The position numbers were made by a program, and so were the translations under genes. Positions 36,830 to 45,579 of a DNA stretch of 64,000 nt are shown here, in pieces. Position 1 is the first letter of the stretch, and each line of letters starts with the position of its first letter. Below the pieces are notes generated by a model, which saw nothing but the letters and a program-made list of their open reading frames with translations, was not told the DNA's origin and did not search any database. The DNA is from Khoudiadiopia massiliensis (lineage in GTDB: Bacteria > Bacillota > Clostridia > Tissierellales > Peptoniphilaceae): assembly GCA_900290095.1 (NCBI GenBank), contig OKQS01000005.1, positions 1 through 64,000 of the forward strand, in the 5' to 3' direction.

Positions 36830-37905
36830 AAGAAACAGTATTAGGATATATGTTTGACCAGCCCAGGGCACTAAGAGAGGCTTTTAAAAACAGGTCAATA
36901 TATATTGATCCATTTTTGGAGTTGTTTAAGAACAAAAAATATAAAAAGATAATTTTTGTTGGTTCAGGTACGTCATATAACGTATCAGTGCTTGCCGAGT
37001 ATTATTTTAAGCATTTAGTAGGGATGAATGCTGAAGCACACTATCCAACTGTTTTCAAAAACTATGAAAAGGCAGATTGGACAGGTGAACTAAAAAAAGA
37101 AGAAATATTATTTGTAGGAATAAGTCAATCAGGGACTTCAATTTCAACAATGGACCTTATAAAAGAGGCCGGGGAGAAAGGCTATGATACTCTAGTTTTA
37201 ACTGAAGACCTTGAAAGTGAAATAACAAACTTTGCCGGCAACATCATACATTTGCTTTGTGGTAAAGAATTGACACCGCCTGAGACAAGAGGATATACAG
37301 TTTCTGTACTTCAGGTTTACCTCTGGGCCCTGTCATTAGCCAGATTCTTGGACAAAATCTCACAAGATAAATATGAAGAGTTGTTAAGTGAAACAAGCAA
37401 CTTGTTAGACAATTTCGAATTGGTTTTAAAAGAATCAGAAGATTGGTACGAAAATAACGCAAAAACTATTGTCAATAGCGACAGGATATATGTGTTGGGC
37501 TTTGGTATAGACTTTGCAAGTGCTTTAGAGGGCATGTTAAAAATAGGAGAGATGTTGAGACTTCCCACAATAGCTTATGAACTCGAAGAGTATTCACATG
37601 GGCCAACCATGGCTTTAACTGACAGACAGACAATTATAATCTTTGGCTCTGATGAAGTTGAGTGGGAAAGAAGCTTGAAATTCAGAGATGCATTTAAAGA
37701 GTATAGTGATAGAGTTCACCTAATAACAAACAAAAAGGTTGAACACGATGAGCGCGATTTAATATTTTCGCTCCCATTTAGCAAGTATATTGCGCCTATT
37801 GCTTATACAATTCCGATTCAGTTTATTTCTGCCAAGGGAGCAAAAGATATAGGAATTGACACAAACATCAATCCTTTTAAAATTGAGTTAGCTCATTTAG
37901 GATAG
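36826..37905 (+). CDS. Double-SIS-domain sugar-phosphate deglycase/isomerase (FrlB/GfrF/AgaS-like)
   Basis: This 359-residue protein has two SIS domains: about 35-170 (IIFVGSGTSYNVSVLAEYYF, GISQSGTS) and about 210-345 (VLGFGIDFASALEGMLKIGEML, ELEEYSHGPTMAL). The Glu-His-Gly-Pro motif is shared with GlmS-type isomerases and with deglycases of Amadori products. Being inside a mannose-family PTS operon that lacks deacetylase or aldolase genes, it most resembles the glucoselysine/fructoselysine (gfr) arrangement, so it may split a glycosylamine 6-phosphate. An amino-sugar deaminase/isomerase is the alternative. TTG start behind AAAGGAGGGG. Confidence 0.82.
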   Translation: MKETVLGYMFDQPRALREAFKNRSIYIDPFLELFKNKKYKKIIFVGSGTSYNVSVLAEYYFKHLVGMNAEAHYPTVFKNYEKADWTGELKKEEILFVGISQSGTSISTMDLIKEAGEKGYDTLVLTEDLESEITNFAGNIIHLLCGKELTPPETRGYTVSVLQVYLWALSLARFLDKISQDKYEELLSETSNLLDNFELVLKESEDWYENNAKTIVNSDRIYVLGFGIDFASALEGMLKIGEMLRLPTIAYELEEYSHGPTMALTDRQTIIIFGSDEVEWERSLKFRDAFKEYSDRVHLITNKKVEHDERDLIFSLPFSKYIAPIAYTIPIQFISAKGAKDIGIDTNINPFKIELAHLG

Positions 37906-37912
37906 GGGGAAT

Positions 37913-38314
37913 ATGGAAGCTATAATTGTAATAGGACACGGGGAATTCGCTGGTGGGCTAAGTAAAGCACTGGAATTAATAATGGGTAAACAGGAAGATT
38001 ATTATTTTATTGATTATAACCAGGATTGCAACGCAGGATACTTGAGGCATAAACTAGGTGAGTTGCTGAAAGGACTTAAAGGTAAAATATATATTTGCTG
38101 TGACCTGTTAAATGGGACTCCATTTAATATTTCTCTGGAGTATGCACTAAATAATGATAATATTACCTTGCTTTATGGGATAAACCTCCCTACCTTATTA
38201 CAAATGATAAGTCAGAGGATGTTTGAAAATGGGGAAATAGATGCTGAAAAAGCTATAAGTACAGGACAAGAAAATATGGGGATTTTAGATAAAAGTATTT
38301 TTTCAGCTGAATAA
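37913..38314 (+). CDS. PTS mannose/fructose-family IIA component
   Basis: This 133-residue cytoplasmic phosphocarrier receives phosphate from HPr; the active His is in VIGHGEFAGGLSKALELIMG (residue 9). It is the last gene of the IIC-IID-IIB-SIS-IIA operon, 8 bases after the SIS gene, with AGGGGGA as binding site. A strong terminator follows. Confidence 0.9.
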   Translation: MEAIIVIGHGEFAGGLSKALELIMGKQEDYYFIDYNQDCNAGYLRHKLGELLKGLKGKIYICCDLLNGTPFNISLEYALNNDNITLLYGINLPTLLQMISQRMFENGEIDAEKAISTGQENMGILDKSIFSAE

Positions 38315-38347
38315 TAAATTTTTAAACAGGAAAAATGTAGTATAAAA

Positions 38348-38388
38348 ATAATGAGGGGTAGAAAACTACCCCTTATTATTTTTCATTA
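38348..38388 (+). terminator. Terminator of the mannose-family PTS operon
   Basis: AATAATGAGGGGTAG and CTACCCCTTATTATT pair perfectly around AAAA and run into TTTTT. Confidence 0.9.
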
Positions 38389-38429
38389 ATGAGTTAATCC
38401 TTTAGGGTTTCTTAACAAAAATCAAGAAA

Positions 38430-38458
38430 TTGACCTGAATAATTTTAACTGGTATAGT
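38430..38458 (+). promoter_or_regulatory. Promoter of the two-gene regulator unit, with operator-like half-site
   Basis: TTGACC (38430-38435), 17 bases, TATAGT (38453-38458). The -10 lies inside AACTGGTATAGTT, an inverted repeat containing the same TGGTAT half-site seen at the PTS promoter. This suggests autoregulation. Confidence 0.55.
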
Positions 38459-38484
38459 TAAGGAAATCAGAAAAAGGAGATAAA

Positions 38485-39000
38485 ATGGAAAGCGAAATTT
38501 CGATATTAAGATCCGATGCACCCTTAAAAACAATAAGTGAGTTATTGAATCGGAATGAGTATATATATAGGTATGAAATTCTTGATCTTTCTATTAAGGA
38601 GTCCAACAGAATAGTCAGTGAATATTTAAAAATTCCATTAGCAACAAGAGTTTTAAGCTATAAAAAATTAAGAATTATCAATGATCTTCCATGTTCACTT
38701 GAACAAGTTTATATTGAGAGCGAAAAAGTATTGGGCTTAGAAAAAGAAGATTTAACAAATGTATCTTTATATGAAAAAATCAAAGAGCTTTATGGATATA
38801 GCATTTCTAAAACTTCTGAAGAAATAAAAGTTGTTAAGCCAACATTGGAAGAAAAACGTTTGTTAAAGTTAGATGACGAAGAATACGTCTCTTTAACAAC
38901 AGGGGTCTCATATTTAGATAATGGAAGTATCTTAGAATATTATACTTTGATTTCAAGGTATAATTTTTTTAAGTATAAAAGTGTGAATAGATATGAATAA
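38485..39000 (+). CDS. UTRA-domain protein without a DNA-binding domain
   Basis: This 171-residue protein matches the ligand-binding UTRA domain of HutC-type GntR regulators (early ISELLNRNEYIYRYEIL, middle LRIINDLPCSLEQVYIE, C-terminal SILEYYTLISRYNFFKYK) but has no winged helix. It has its own promoter and an AAAAAGGAG site before the ATG, and no HTH remnant lies upstream, so it is not simply a truncated gene. It overlaps the complete GntR gene by 8 bases. It may pair with that regulator and add a second sensing site. Function is inferred. Confidence 0.8.
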   Translation: MESEISILRSDAPLKTISELLNRNEYIYRYEILDLSIKESNRIVSEYLKIPLATRVLSYKKLRIINDLPCSLEQVYIESEKVLGLEKEDLTNVSLYEKIKELYGYSISKTSEEIKVVKPTLEEKRLLKLDDEEYVSLTTGVSYLDNGSILEYYTLISRYNFFKYKSVNRYE

Positions 39001-39712
39001 CAAACATATATACCAACAACTTGCAAATAACATCAAACAAAAAATTCATAGTGGGGAGTATAGGGTTGGACAATATATACTTTCAGAGCGAAAAATGTCT
39101 GAAATGTATAAAATAAACAGACTAACTGTAAGGAAGGCTATACAAACGCTTGTAGATGAAGGATTTATCGAGAAGATACAAGGTAAAGGTAATGTTGTAA
39201 TAAAGGAGCCAAGTAAGAAAAATATAGTTTTTGGTGAAAATGTCTCAAACAGCTTAAGTAGAAGTTTGATACAAAAAGGATTTGTGAATAAAAGAAAACT
39301 AATTTCTCTCAAAAAGGTAAGTTTCCCAAAAGACATTCTTTTAAAGTTCGTTGGTCAAAATGATATGTACGAATTAATAAGATTAACTGAAATTGACGAA
39401 AAACCATATGCACTTCAGATATGCTATTTTTCAACCAAATACTATGATCATCCGGAAAGATTTGATTTTGAAAGTCATTCTCTTTACACGTATATGGACA
39501 TGTTTAATAAAATGCCGGTAATTTATAAAGAAGAGATGGAAATAATTAAAGCAAATGATGAGCTGAAAGATGTATTCAATTTGAAGGAAAATCCATTTCT
39601 TTTTAAAGTTAATTATCAAAACTATAGTGAAAATAATGAACTTCTAGAATATACAATTGCATATTATCTTTCAGAAAACACAGTTTTTCGTCATGTCTCC
39701 GGAAGAAACTAA
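38993..39712 (+). CDS. GntR-family regulator, HutC/UTRA type
   Basis: This 239-residue regulator has a winged helix at about 5-75 (YILSERKMSEMYKINRLTVRKAIQTLVDEGFIEK is diagnostic) and a UTRA ligand domain at about 90-235. It probably represses the upstream PTS-SIS operon by binding the TGGTATACACCA-type site and releases on a sugar phosphate. Its start overlaps the UTRA-only gene, so the two are made together. Confidence 0.9.
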   Translation: MNNKHIYQQLANNIKQKIHSGEYRVGQYILSERKMSEMYKINRLTVRKAIQTLVDEGFIEKIQGKGNVVIKEPSKKNIVFGENVSNSLSRSLIQKGFVNKRKLISLKKVSFPKDILLKFVGQNDMYELIRLTEIDEKPYALQICYFSTKYYDHPERFDFESHSLYTYMDMFNKMPVIYKEEMEIIKANDELKDVFNLKENPFLFKVNYQNYSENNELLEYTIAYYLSENTVFRHVSGRN

Positions 39713-39754
39713 AAAATGAATTAAATGATGATAATTCAAATGAGAAGAGTCGGT

Positions 39755-40229
39755 TGATTACTTAAACAATTGTATTGCAATAAAACTGTAGGGATTGGCG
39801 GCTCAGTAACCTTTGAAAAAATCAACCTTTTTCCAAGTTATCAACCCATAATAAAGTATTTGGCATTATGGAAGACCGGAGGGAATGACGGTAAAAGAAA
39901 CCAGGTTAGCTGTTATACGGTCTCAAATTTATATTTCTTCTGTCAATGTTATATCCGGAACCGGAAAAATTGTTAATATAGATGGGGTGGCCAATAGGGT
40001 TGCGGGGAAATCATTCGGACCGAAAAAAAGTCTATTTTTTAGTTGGGTTAAAAAAATAACCCCTGAACTTGAAAGTGCAATTTATAGGGCAAGAAACGTT
40101 GCAGCTCCTCTCAATCCAAAACATTTAAAGCTAAAAACCCCTTGTGCTGAAAAAGCTGACAAGTGCTATGGCTGCAAGAGTCCCGATAGGATTTGCTGCA
40201 ATATTTTAATTTTTTGCATAAATCGATAG
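39755..40229 (+). pseudogene. Decayed LUD-domain (lactate utilization-type) gene remnant
   Basis: Two frames carry successive pieces of one family. The first piece includes TVGIGGSVTFEKI (around 39780-39820). The second, from 39885, includes GKIVNIDGVANRVAGKSFGPKK and then AARNVAAPLNPKHLKLKTPC-type residues ending CYGCKSPDRICCN. This order is typical of LUD-domain proteins of about 210 residues. The N-terminal part is missing and a frameshift lies between about 39850 and 39890. No promoter or good binding site is visible. Confidence 0.75.
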
Positions 40230-40354
40230 GGAGAGAATATGAGGTAGTGCTTATTAATGAGTCTTTAGGATACTGATGTTATTTATTTTCAATACTATTT
40301 ATTATTATTTAAGTGACTTTGCCAATGGGGTTAGATTTTTAGAAGAACAGATAG

Positions 40355-40690
40355 CCTTTAAAGGTTGGCTAAACATTAGGGGTTGGGCAGCCTTTTAATC
40401 CATTAGAAAAAACCATTTTTCTAGTAATATATCCAGTTTTTGAAACGAATAAAGCTATAGTATCTAAATGCCACTCTCCCTAATACTCTATAATATTAAT
40501 GATGCTTGTTAAGGTTACATTAAAGACTTGAATCCATTGAAAATATGCTATTTTATATAACACATTCTTTTTTATCGCGTTACTTATGTATGATTTTTTG
40601 AAAAGATGCTCAAAGATCGGTTGATCTTTTTCTGATCGTCTGCCCACCAACATCGTTTATTCTAAAGATATTGACAGCTTTTTAATTATT
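40355..40690 (-). mobile_element. Deleted remnant of an ISL3-like element (copy 1)
   Basis: The left part, from AAGGTTGGCTAA through CATTTTTCTAG to about 40490, matches the C-terminal transposase region of the remnant at 58.6-59.5 kb. The right part, from GATCGGTTGATC (about 40615) through CCACCAACATC to about 40670, matches that copy's far end. Most of the transposase between them is lost. Both copies have the same orientation. No intact reading frame remains. Confidence 0.65.
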
Positions 40691-40819
40691 AATAAAAATA
40701 TGGCAGCCAAACTCTAAACTAAATAGACAAAATTTCTGAAAGTAGGGTTCATAATCAAAATCTTTTTTACACATTGTAATTTTAACTTATCGCTAACTAC
40801 TAATACATAAAAAAAAGCA
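40691..40819. other. Intergenic stretch, nothing seen
   Basis: AT-rich sequence between the IS remnant and the transketolase promoter. I saw no gene, repeat or strong hairpin here. Confidence 0.5.
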
Positions 40820-40848
40820 TTGACATACGTTCACTATGATGAAATAAT
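40820..40848 (+). promoter_or_regulatory. Promoter of the transketolase operon
   Basis: TTGACA (40820-40825), 17 bases, AATAAT (40843-40848), about 75 bases before the first gene. A GAAAGGAG ribosome binding site lies just upstream of the ATG at 40926. Confidence 0.6.
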
Positions 40849-40925
40849 GTAATCGAATAATAATATAAGGTTTTATGGTGGCAAAAAAGCTATAGACTGT
40901 CGCTCGAAAGGAGAAAAACAAAGAA

Positions 40926-41837
40926 ATGGAAACCAATATCAATAAAAGCGATGTTTTAAAAGTGGCAACAAATATTAGGAAAAGGATACTTGGGATAGCA
41001 CTAGAAAAAGGTGGATGTTATCTGACGCAGGCATGTTCCTCAGCCGAGATAGTTGCAAGTATGTATATGAATATTTTAAATATAGGGCCGAGTCAGGGCA
41101 ATTTGGATGCCCAGCTATTTCCAGGGGTTCCAAGTCCAAGCAATATGGATTATCCAAAAGGATCACTGTATAACGGATATAATCATGAAAAACCTGATTA
41201 TGATAAGGATAGATTTTTTGTATCATGCTGTCATTACGCTTCCGTAATATATTGTGCTTTGATTGAAACAGGAAGAATGGGCCCTGAAGCAATGGATAAA
41301 TTCAATGTAGATGGCTGGAATATGGAAATGATTGGAGCAGAGCATTCACCTGGCTTTGAGAATACAGCAGGATCCTTAGGACAAACGGTAAGTATTGCTG
41401 CAGGTACCGCACATGCATATAAAATGAAAGGCCATAAAGGAAAGATTTATTGCATGCTTTCTGATGGAGAACTACAAGAGGGACAAGACTATGAATGCTT
41501 CCAAGCATCCTCTTTCTATGGATTGGATAATTTCGTAGTTGTTGTAGATGTAAATCATCAGCAGCTTGAGGGCTGGACAAAGGATGTAATGAATATTGAG
41601 CCGCTCGTAAAAAGATTTGAGGCTTTTGGCTGGAAAGCTATTTCTGTAAATGGACACGATGTTGACGCCCTAATAGATGCTGCTAATTCAGATCATGAAG
41701 GCAAGCCATTAGTTATTCTTTGTCAGACCGAACCGGATCATGGAATGCCTATCATATCTGATATTATTCCAAAACATTTCGTCAGGATTCCAGAAGATAG
41801 ACGTGCTGAGTTTAAAAACTTTTATGAAAATATGTAA
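40926..41837 (+). CDS. Transketolase, N-terminal (TPP-binding) subunit
   Basis: This 303-residue half of a two-gene transketolase carries the thiamine-diphosphate binding region, with LSDGELQEGQDYECF and VDVNHQQLEGWT as the GDG-N motif variant, and SPGFENTAGSLGQTVS. Two-subunit transketolases are common in Clostridia and the partner follows after 17 bases, so the split is natural rather than a break. Role: move two-carbon ketol units between sugar phosphates, linking pentulose phosphate from this operon to central metabolism. Confidence 0.92.
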   Translation: METNINKSDVLKVATNIRKRILGIALEKGGCYLTQACSSAEIVASMYMNILNIGPSQGNLDAQLFPGVPSPSNMDYPKGSLYNGYNHEKPDYDKDRFFVSCCHYASVIYCALIETGRMGPEAMDKFNVDGWNMEMIGAEHSPGFENTAGSLGQTVSIAAGTAHAYKMKGHKGKIYCMLSDGELQEGQDYECFQASSFYGLDNFVVVVDVNHQQLEGWTKDVMNIEPLVKRFEAFGWKAISVNGHDVDALIDAANSDHEGKPLVILCQTEPDHGMPIISDIIPKHFVRIPEDRRAEFKNFYENM

Positions 41838-41854
41838 AGAAAGGTGCCTGAATT

Positions 41855-42844
41855 ATGAAACTAGAACTAAATACACATTCAAAAAATATTATTAGACTTG
41901 CTAAGGAACACCCAGAGGTTCTTGTTTTATCAGCTGACTTGGGTTCTTCATGTGAAATCAGTGAGTTTAGAAAGATATTTCCAGATAGATATTTGTCAAT
42001 GGGCATTGCTGAACAAAACATGTGTTCTTGGGCAGCTGGGCTGGCTAGAGAAGGTTATAGACCATTTTTACATTCATTTTCAGTATTTCTATATAGAAGA
42101 ATTTTAGACCAAATTGAAATGAGTGTTGCCTATCCTAATCTACCAGTTGTTTTTGTTGGATTTGTTCCAGGAATTACTACTCCGGGAGGGGTATCTCATC
42201 AATCCACCAATGATATTGGAGTGTTAAGGACTATACCAAATATGGCTATTATTGACATCGGAGATGCGACAGAGATTGAAGGGGCTCTTGATCTTGCATA
42301 CGAATACAATGGCCCAGTTTATATACGTATGTTAAGAAAAGAGGTCCCCAGATTATTCCCTGCAAATGAGCCAATCGAGTTAAACAAGGCAAGACAGTTA
42401 TCAGAGGGAACTGATGTAACGATTTTATCCTCTTCGATATGTACAGAAGAAGCGATAAGAGCAATCAAAATACTAAAGGAAAAAGGCGTGTCCGTGAACC
42501 ACTTACATGTGTCAACTCTTAAACCATTCACAGATCAAAGAGTTGTTGAAGCCTGTAAAAACAACAAGTACGGAGTAATTACTATTGAGAATGGCACAGT
42601 TATAGGAGGATTGGGGACAGCAGTCGCTGAGGTAATGGCTGAAAATGCTATAGCAAGACCGCTTAGAAAAATCGGGTTACAAGACACCTATGCACATGGA
42701 GCCTCTAAGATGTTTTTGCTAAATTACTATGATATGGGAGCTATGAGATTAGTTGAGGAAGTTGAAAACTTAATGGGCTCTGACCTAAACATAGCTGAAG
42801 ATGATATTGAAAAGATAAGGTTTGAGGACTATTCAGAAGTTTAA
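41855..42844 (+). CDS. Transketolase, C-terminal subunit
   Basis: This 329-residue partner has the pyrimidine-binding domain with ADLGSSCEISEF, MGIAEQNMCSWAAGLA and a catalytic-type Glu in AEQN. The C-terminal domain contains HVSTLKPFTDQRVVEAC. It completes the enzyme begun by the upstream gene. AAGAAAGG precedes the ATG. Confidence 0.92.
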   Translation: MKLELNTHSKNIIRLAKEHPEVLVLSADLGSSCEISEFRKIFPDRYLSMGIAEQNMCSWAAGLAREGYRPFLHSFSVFLYRRILDQIEMSVAYPNLPVVFVGFVPGITTPGGVSHQSTNDIGVLRTIPNMAIIDIGDATEIEGALDLAYEYNGPVYIRMLRKEVPRLFPANEPIELNKARQLSEGTDVTILSSSICTEEAIRAIKILKEKGVSVNHLHVSTLKPFTDQRVVEACKNNKYGVITIENGTVIGGLGTAVAEVMAENAIARPLRKIGLQDTYAHGASKMFLLNYYDMGAMRLVEEVENLMGSDLNIAEDDIEKIRFEDYSEV

Positions 42845-42895
42845 TAGGTTAAGATTGTACGGGTGTATAAAGAATTCATCTTTTGGAGGTTCATT

Positions 42896-43582
42896 GTGTT
42901 TGAAAAAGAGAAAAAACAAATTATAGAAGCAGGAATTAAATTAGATAGATATGGCTTGATTTCTCTAGCTGGTGGCAATGTCAGCATGAGATTAAGCAGT
43001 GGAGAACTACTGGTAACACCATCAGGTATGATATATGAAGATATGGTTGAAGATGATGTTGTTGTAATGGATGGCTCAGGTAAAATAATTGAGGGAAAAA
43101 GGAAACCATCATCAGATACCGGCGCTATACTATATATCTTTGAAAAACGCCCCGATATAAATGCAATAATCCACACTCATCAACCATATGCAACAGCTAT
43201 AAGCTTAATACAGGATGAATTTACTGCCGACCTAACAACACTTGGGAATGCTTGCAGAGGTAGCGTAAAATGTTCGCCATACTCATCTCCTGGAAGTGTT
43301 GAGATGGGAATGGATACCGTAAATTATCTAGGTGATCAGTTGGCCGTCATTTTATCTCACCATGGCGTTATGACTGTAGGGGAAGATCTTAAGACCGCTT
43401 TGAATGCTGCAGTCTATTTAGAAGAGTGTGCAAAAGGGTATTTAGCTGCTAGGGCATGTGGTCCTATCAGGCATTTAACTAAGGAACAGATAAAGCAAAC
43501 AGCAGAAATTTATAAGTATGTTGGTCAAGGAAAATCAGAAATTCCGAAAGAATTGCTTAATAGGGACGGTATAAAAGGATAG
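42896..43582 (+). CDS. Class II aldolase/epimerase family protein (AraD-like)
   Basis: This protein of about 228 residues has the class II aldolase/adducin fold: SLAGGNVSMRL, PSSDTGAILYIF, IIHTHQPYATAI and LSHHGVM give the substrate and zinc sites. The PSSDT motif has Asp where FucA-type aldolases have Glu, as in L-ribulose-5-phosphate 4-epimerase, so an epimerase on a pentulose phosphate is favoured over C-C cleavage. The GTG at 42896 follows TTGGAGG; an earlier in-frame GTG at 42863 has no binding site. Confidence 0.8.
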   Translation: MFEKEKKQIIEAGIKLDRYGLISLAGGNVSMRLSSGELLVTPSGMIYEDMVEDDVVVMDGSGKIIEGKRKPSSDTGAILYIFEKRPDINAIIHTHQPYATAISLIQDEFTADLTTLGNACRGSVKCSPYSSPGSVEMGMDTVNYLGDQLAVILSHHGVMTVGEDLKTALNAAVYLEECAKGYLAARACGPIRHLTKEQIKQTAEIYKYVGQGKSEIPKELLNRDGIKG

Positions 43583-43618
43583 TTAAAATAAATAGTTATA
43601 GTGAAGGATGCAATTAAT

Positions 43619-44272
43619 ATGATGATAAATGGTGCTATTTTTGATATGGACGGTGTATTATTTGATACAGAAAAAATATACCAATCAATATGGTTCCAAC
43701 TTGCTAAGGAACGAGGCATTGAACTAGATGCATCCTTTACTAAACTTATATCAGGCACAAGTGGAGAAGCAGCTGCTAATGCTATTAAAGAGCACTATAA
43801 CGTCTCTGACCCTAAGATTATAAGTGATGAATGTAGTAGGAGGATGCTAGAGGCTGTAAAACATAATATTGATGTGAAAAAAGGAGTTGTTAAAATTCTT
43901 GAGTTTTTCAATAAGCAGGGTATTAAATGCGTAGTTGCTAGTGGAAGTAATAAAGAACAAATTATTAATAATCTTAAAATTTCTAACTTGAGCAAATATT
44001 TTGATGAAGTTGTTGGTGGAGATGAATTAAAAAGAGGAAAGCCTGATCCGGATATATTTTTACTTGCTTTGAAAAAAATAGGATGTGAATCAAGTAAATG
44101 TTTGGTGTTTGAAGATAGTTTTAATGGCATTAAAGCGGCTCACGCTGCAAATACTATACCAATAATGGTACCTGACTTAGTTGAACCAACTGAAGAAATA
44201 ATAAAACTATGTAAAGCTGTATATGTAGATATGGTTGAAGCGTTAGAAGATATAAAAACAATGTATTATTAA
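43619..44272 (+). CDS. HAD-superfamily phosphatase/phosphomutase (beta-PGM-like)
   Basis: This protein of about 217 residues has HAD motif I FDMDGVLFDTE, motif II in CVVASGSN, the lysine in KRGKPDPDIFL and motif IV in VFEDSFNGIKAA. The helical cap fits the beta-phosphoglucomutase/sugar-phosphate phosphatase subgroup. I placed the start at ATG 43619 behind GAAGGA; an upstream GTG at 43601 overlaps that site. In this operon it may dephosphorylate a sugar phosphate or detoxify a by-product. Substrate unknown. Confidence 0.85.
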   Translation: MMINGAIFDMDGVLFDTEKIYQSIWFQLAKERGIELDASFTKLISGTSGEAAANAIKEHYNVSDPKIISDECSRRMLEAVKHNIDVKKGVVKILEFFNKQGIKCVVASGSNKEQIINNLKISNLSKYFDEVVGGDELKRGKPDPDIFLLALKKIGCESSKCLVFEDSFNGIKAAHAANTIPIMVPDLVEPTEEIIKLCKAVYVDMVEALEDIKTMYY

Positions 44273-44492
44273 ATAATTAAAAATAATGCATTATCGTACA
44301 AAGATATTACTAATCGTATAGGGTATCAACATAACAAGTAAGTTAATAAATAGGTTATGTTAAGTCTTTTACGTGAATATGTAAATCAGGAAACAAGGGA
44401 ATTATTAAAAAACCATTGAATAAACTTTCATTAACGAGAAATAGCATTGCTAGTTAAAATATAATCGAAAGTTTAAAAAGACGAATAAAAGG

Positions 44493-44507
44493 CAAACGTT
44501 TGGAGGT
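44493..44507 (+). promoter_or_regulatory. Palindrome overlapping the dehydrogenase ribosome binding site
   Basis: CAAACGTTTG (44493-44502) is a perfect 10-base palindrome running into the GGAGG binding site. It could be an operator half or a local RNA fold. The rest of 44273-44492 shows no gene or clear signal. Confidence 0.25.
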
Positions 44508-44510
44508 ATT

Positions 44511-45563
44511 ATGAGGGCTGTAATAAAAAGTGAACCGGGATTCGGACACATGGAACTAGTGGACATGCCGGAACCATCTGTAAGTAAGGATCTAGTTAAG
44601 ATTAAAATAGCATATTCAGGTATATGTGGCACAGATATACATGCTTACAAAGGTACATATAGTAGTACCAAGCCACCTGTGATATTGGGGCATGAATTTT
44701 CAGGGATTGTGACAGAAATCGGCCCTGATGTAAAAAATATTAAAATTGGAGATAGGGTTACTAGCGAAACAACATTTCAGACATGTGGTAAATGCCCAGC
44801 ATGCTTGGAGAAAGATTATAATCTGTGCTCAAATCGCAAGGGTATAGGAACACAAATTAACGGTAGTATGGCACAATTTTTGATAAGCAGAGAAGAAAGT
44901 GTTCATGTTCTCCCTGACAATGTAAGCTTATTAAGTGCATCGCTGACCGAACCATTGGCATGTGGAGTTCATGCGGCTATTGAAAAAGGAAAAGTTAAGT
45001 CAGGAGATGTAGTTTGTGTGTTTGGAGCCGGAGCAATAGGACAAATGGTGGCCCAAGTATGCAAAGCGTATAATGCTACAGTTATCATAGCTGGAATAGA
45101 TACTGATACTGAAAGATTTGAGATAGCAAAAGAAAATGGAGCTGATTATACAGTAGATCAAACAATAGATGATTTGTCAGAATTAATTAATAAATTAACA
45201 GATGGTAATGGCGTAGATATTGCCTTTGAATGTTCAGGAGCTGTCAAAGCAGCAAATAAGGCATTAGAAGTCACTAGGAGAAAAGGGCTTGTTGTACAAA
45301 TGGGGGTTTTCCCTCAACGAGAAGAGCCGATCTTAACGGATTTAATACTGCATAAAGAGCTATGTTACGTTGGATCAAGGAGCCAAAAGCCAAGTTCGTG
45401 GAGGACTTCAATAGAATTATTAAGGGAAGAAACTGTTATTCCTGAAAAAATAATCACGAAGATAGTTTCACTAGAAAACTGGATGGAAGGCTTTAATGAT
45501 ACAATTGAAGGCAGGGGGGTGAAAGCTGTTATATGTTGTAATGAGGATTTAAAAGAACATTAA
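44511..45563 (+). CDS. Zinc-dependent alcohol/polyol dehydrogenase (MDR family)
   Basis: This 350-residue medium-chain dehydrogenase has catalytic zinc ligands in YSGICGTDIHAY and LGHEFSG, structural zinc cysteines in CGKCPACLEKDYNLC and an NAD site in VFGAGAIGQMVAQ. It is closest in style to sorbitol/threonine/galactitol-phosphate dehydrogenases. With a galactitol-family PTS in the same region, oxidation of a polyol phosphate to a ketose phosphate is the natural role. TTGGAGG precedes the ATG. Confidence 0.88.
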   Translation: MRAVIKSEPGFGHMELVDMPEPSVSKDLVKIKIAYSGICGTDIHAYKGTYSSTKPPVILGHEFSGIVTEIGPDVKNIKIGDRVTSETTFQTCGKCPACLEKDYNLCSNRKGIGTQINGSMAQFLISREESVHVLPDNVSLLSASLTEPLACGVHAAIEKGKVKSGDVVCVFGAGAIGQMVAQVCKAYNATVIIAGIDTDTERFEIAKENGADYTVDQTIDDLSELINKLTDGNGVDIAFECSGAVKAANKALEVTRRKGLVVQMGVFPQREEPILTDLILHKELCYVGSRSQKPSSWRTSIELLREETVIPEKIITKIVSLENWMEGFNDTIEGRGVKAVICCNEDLKEH

Positions 45564-45579
45564 GATATGTGGTGTATGT

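Noticed and set aside
38485-39000. UTRA-only gene as a truncated pseudogene
   Set aside because: It has a clear promoter, a ribosome binding site and a start, and no HTH remnant lies upstream in any frame.
40926-42844. Transketolase broken into two frames
   Set aside because: Each part has its own start and binding site, and the split falls at the usual domain boundary of two-subunit transketolases. It is a natural gene pair.
44273-44492. tRNA or small RNA gene before the dehydrogenase
   Set aside because: No cloverleaf pattern or terminator-ended transcript is visible in this AT-rich gap.
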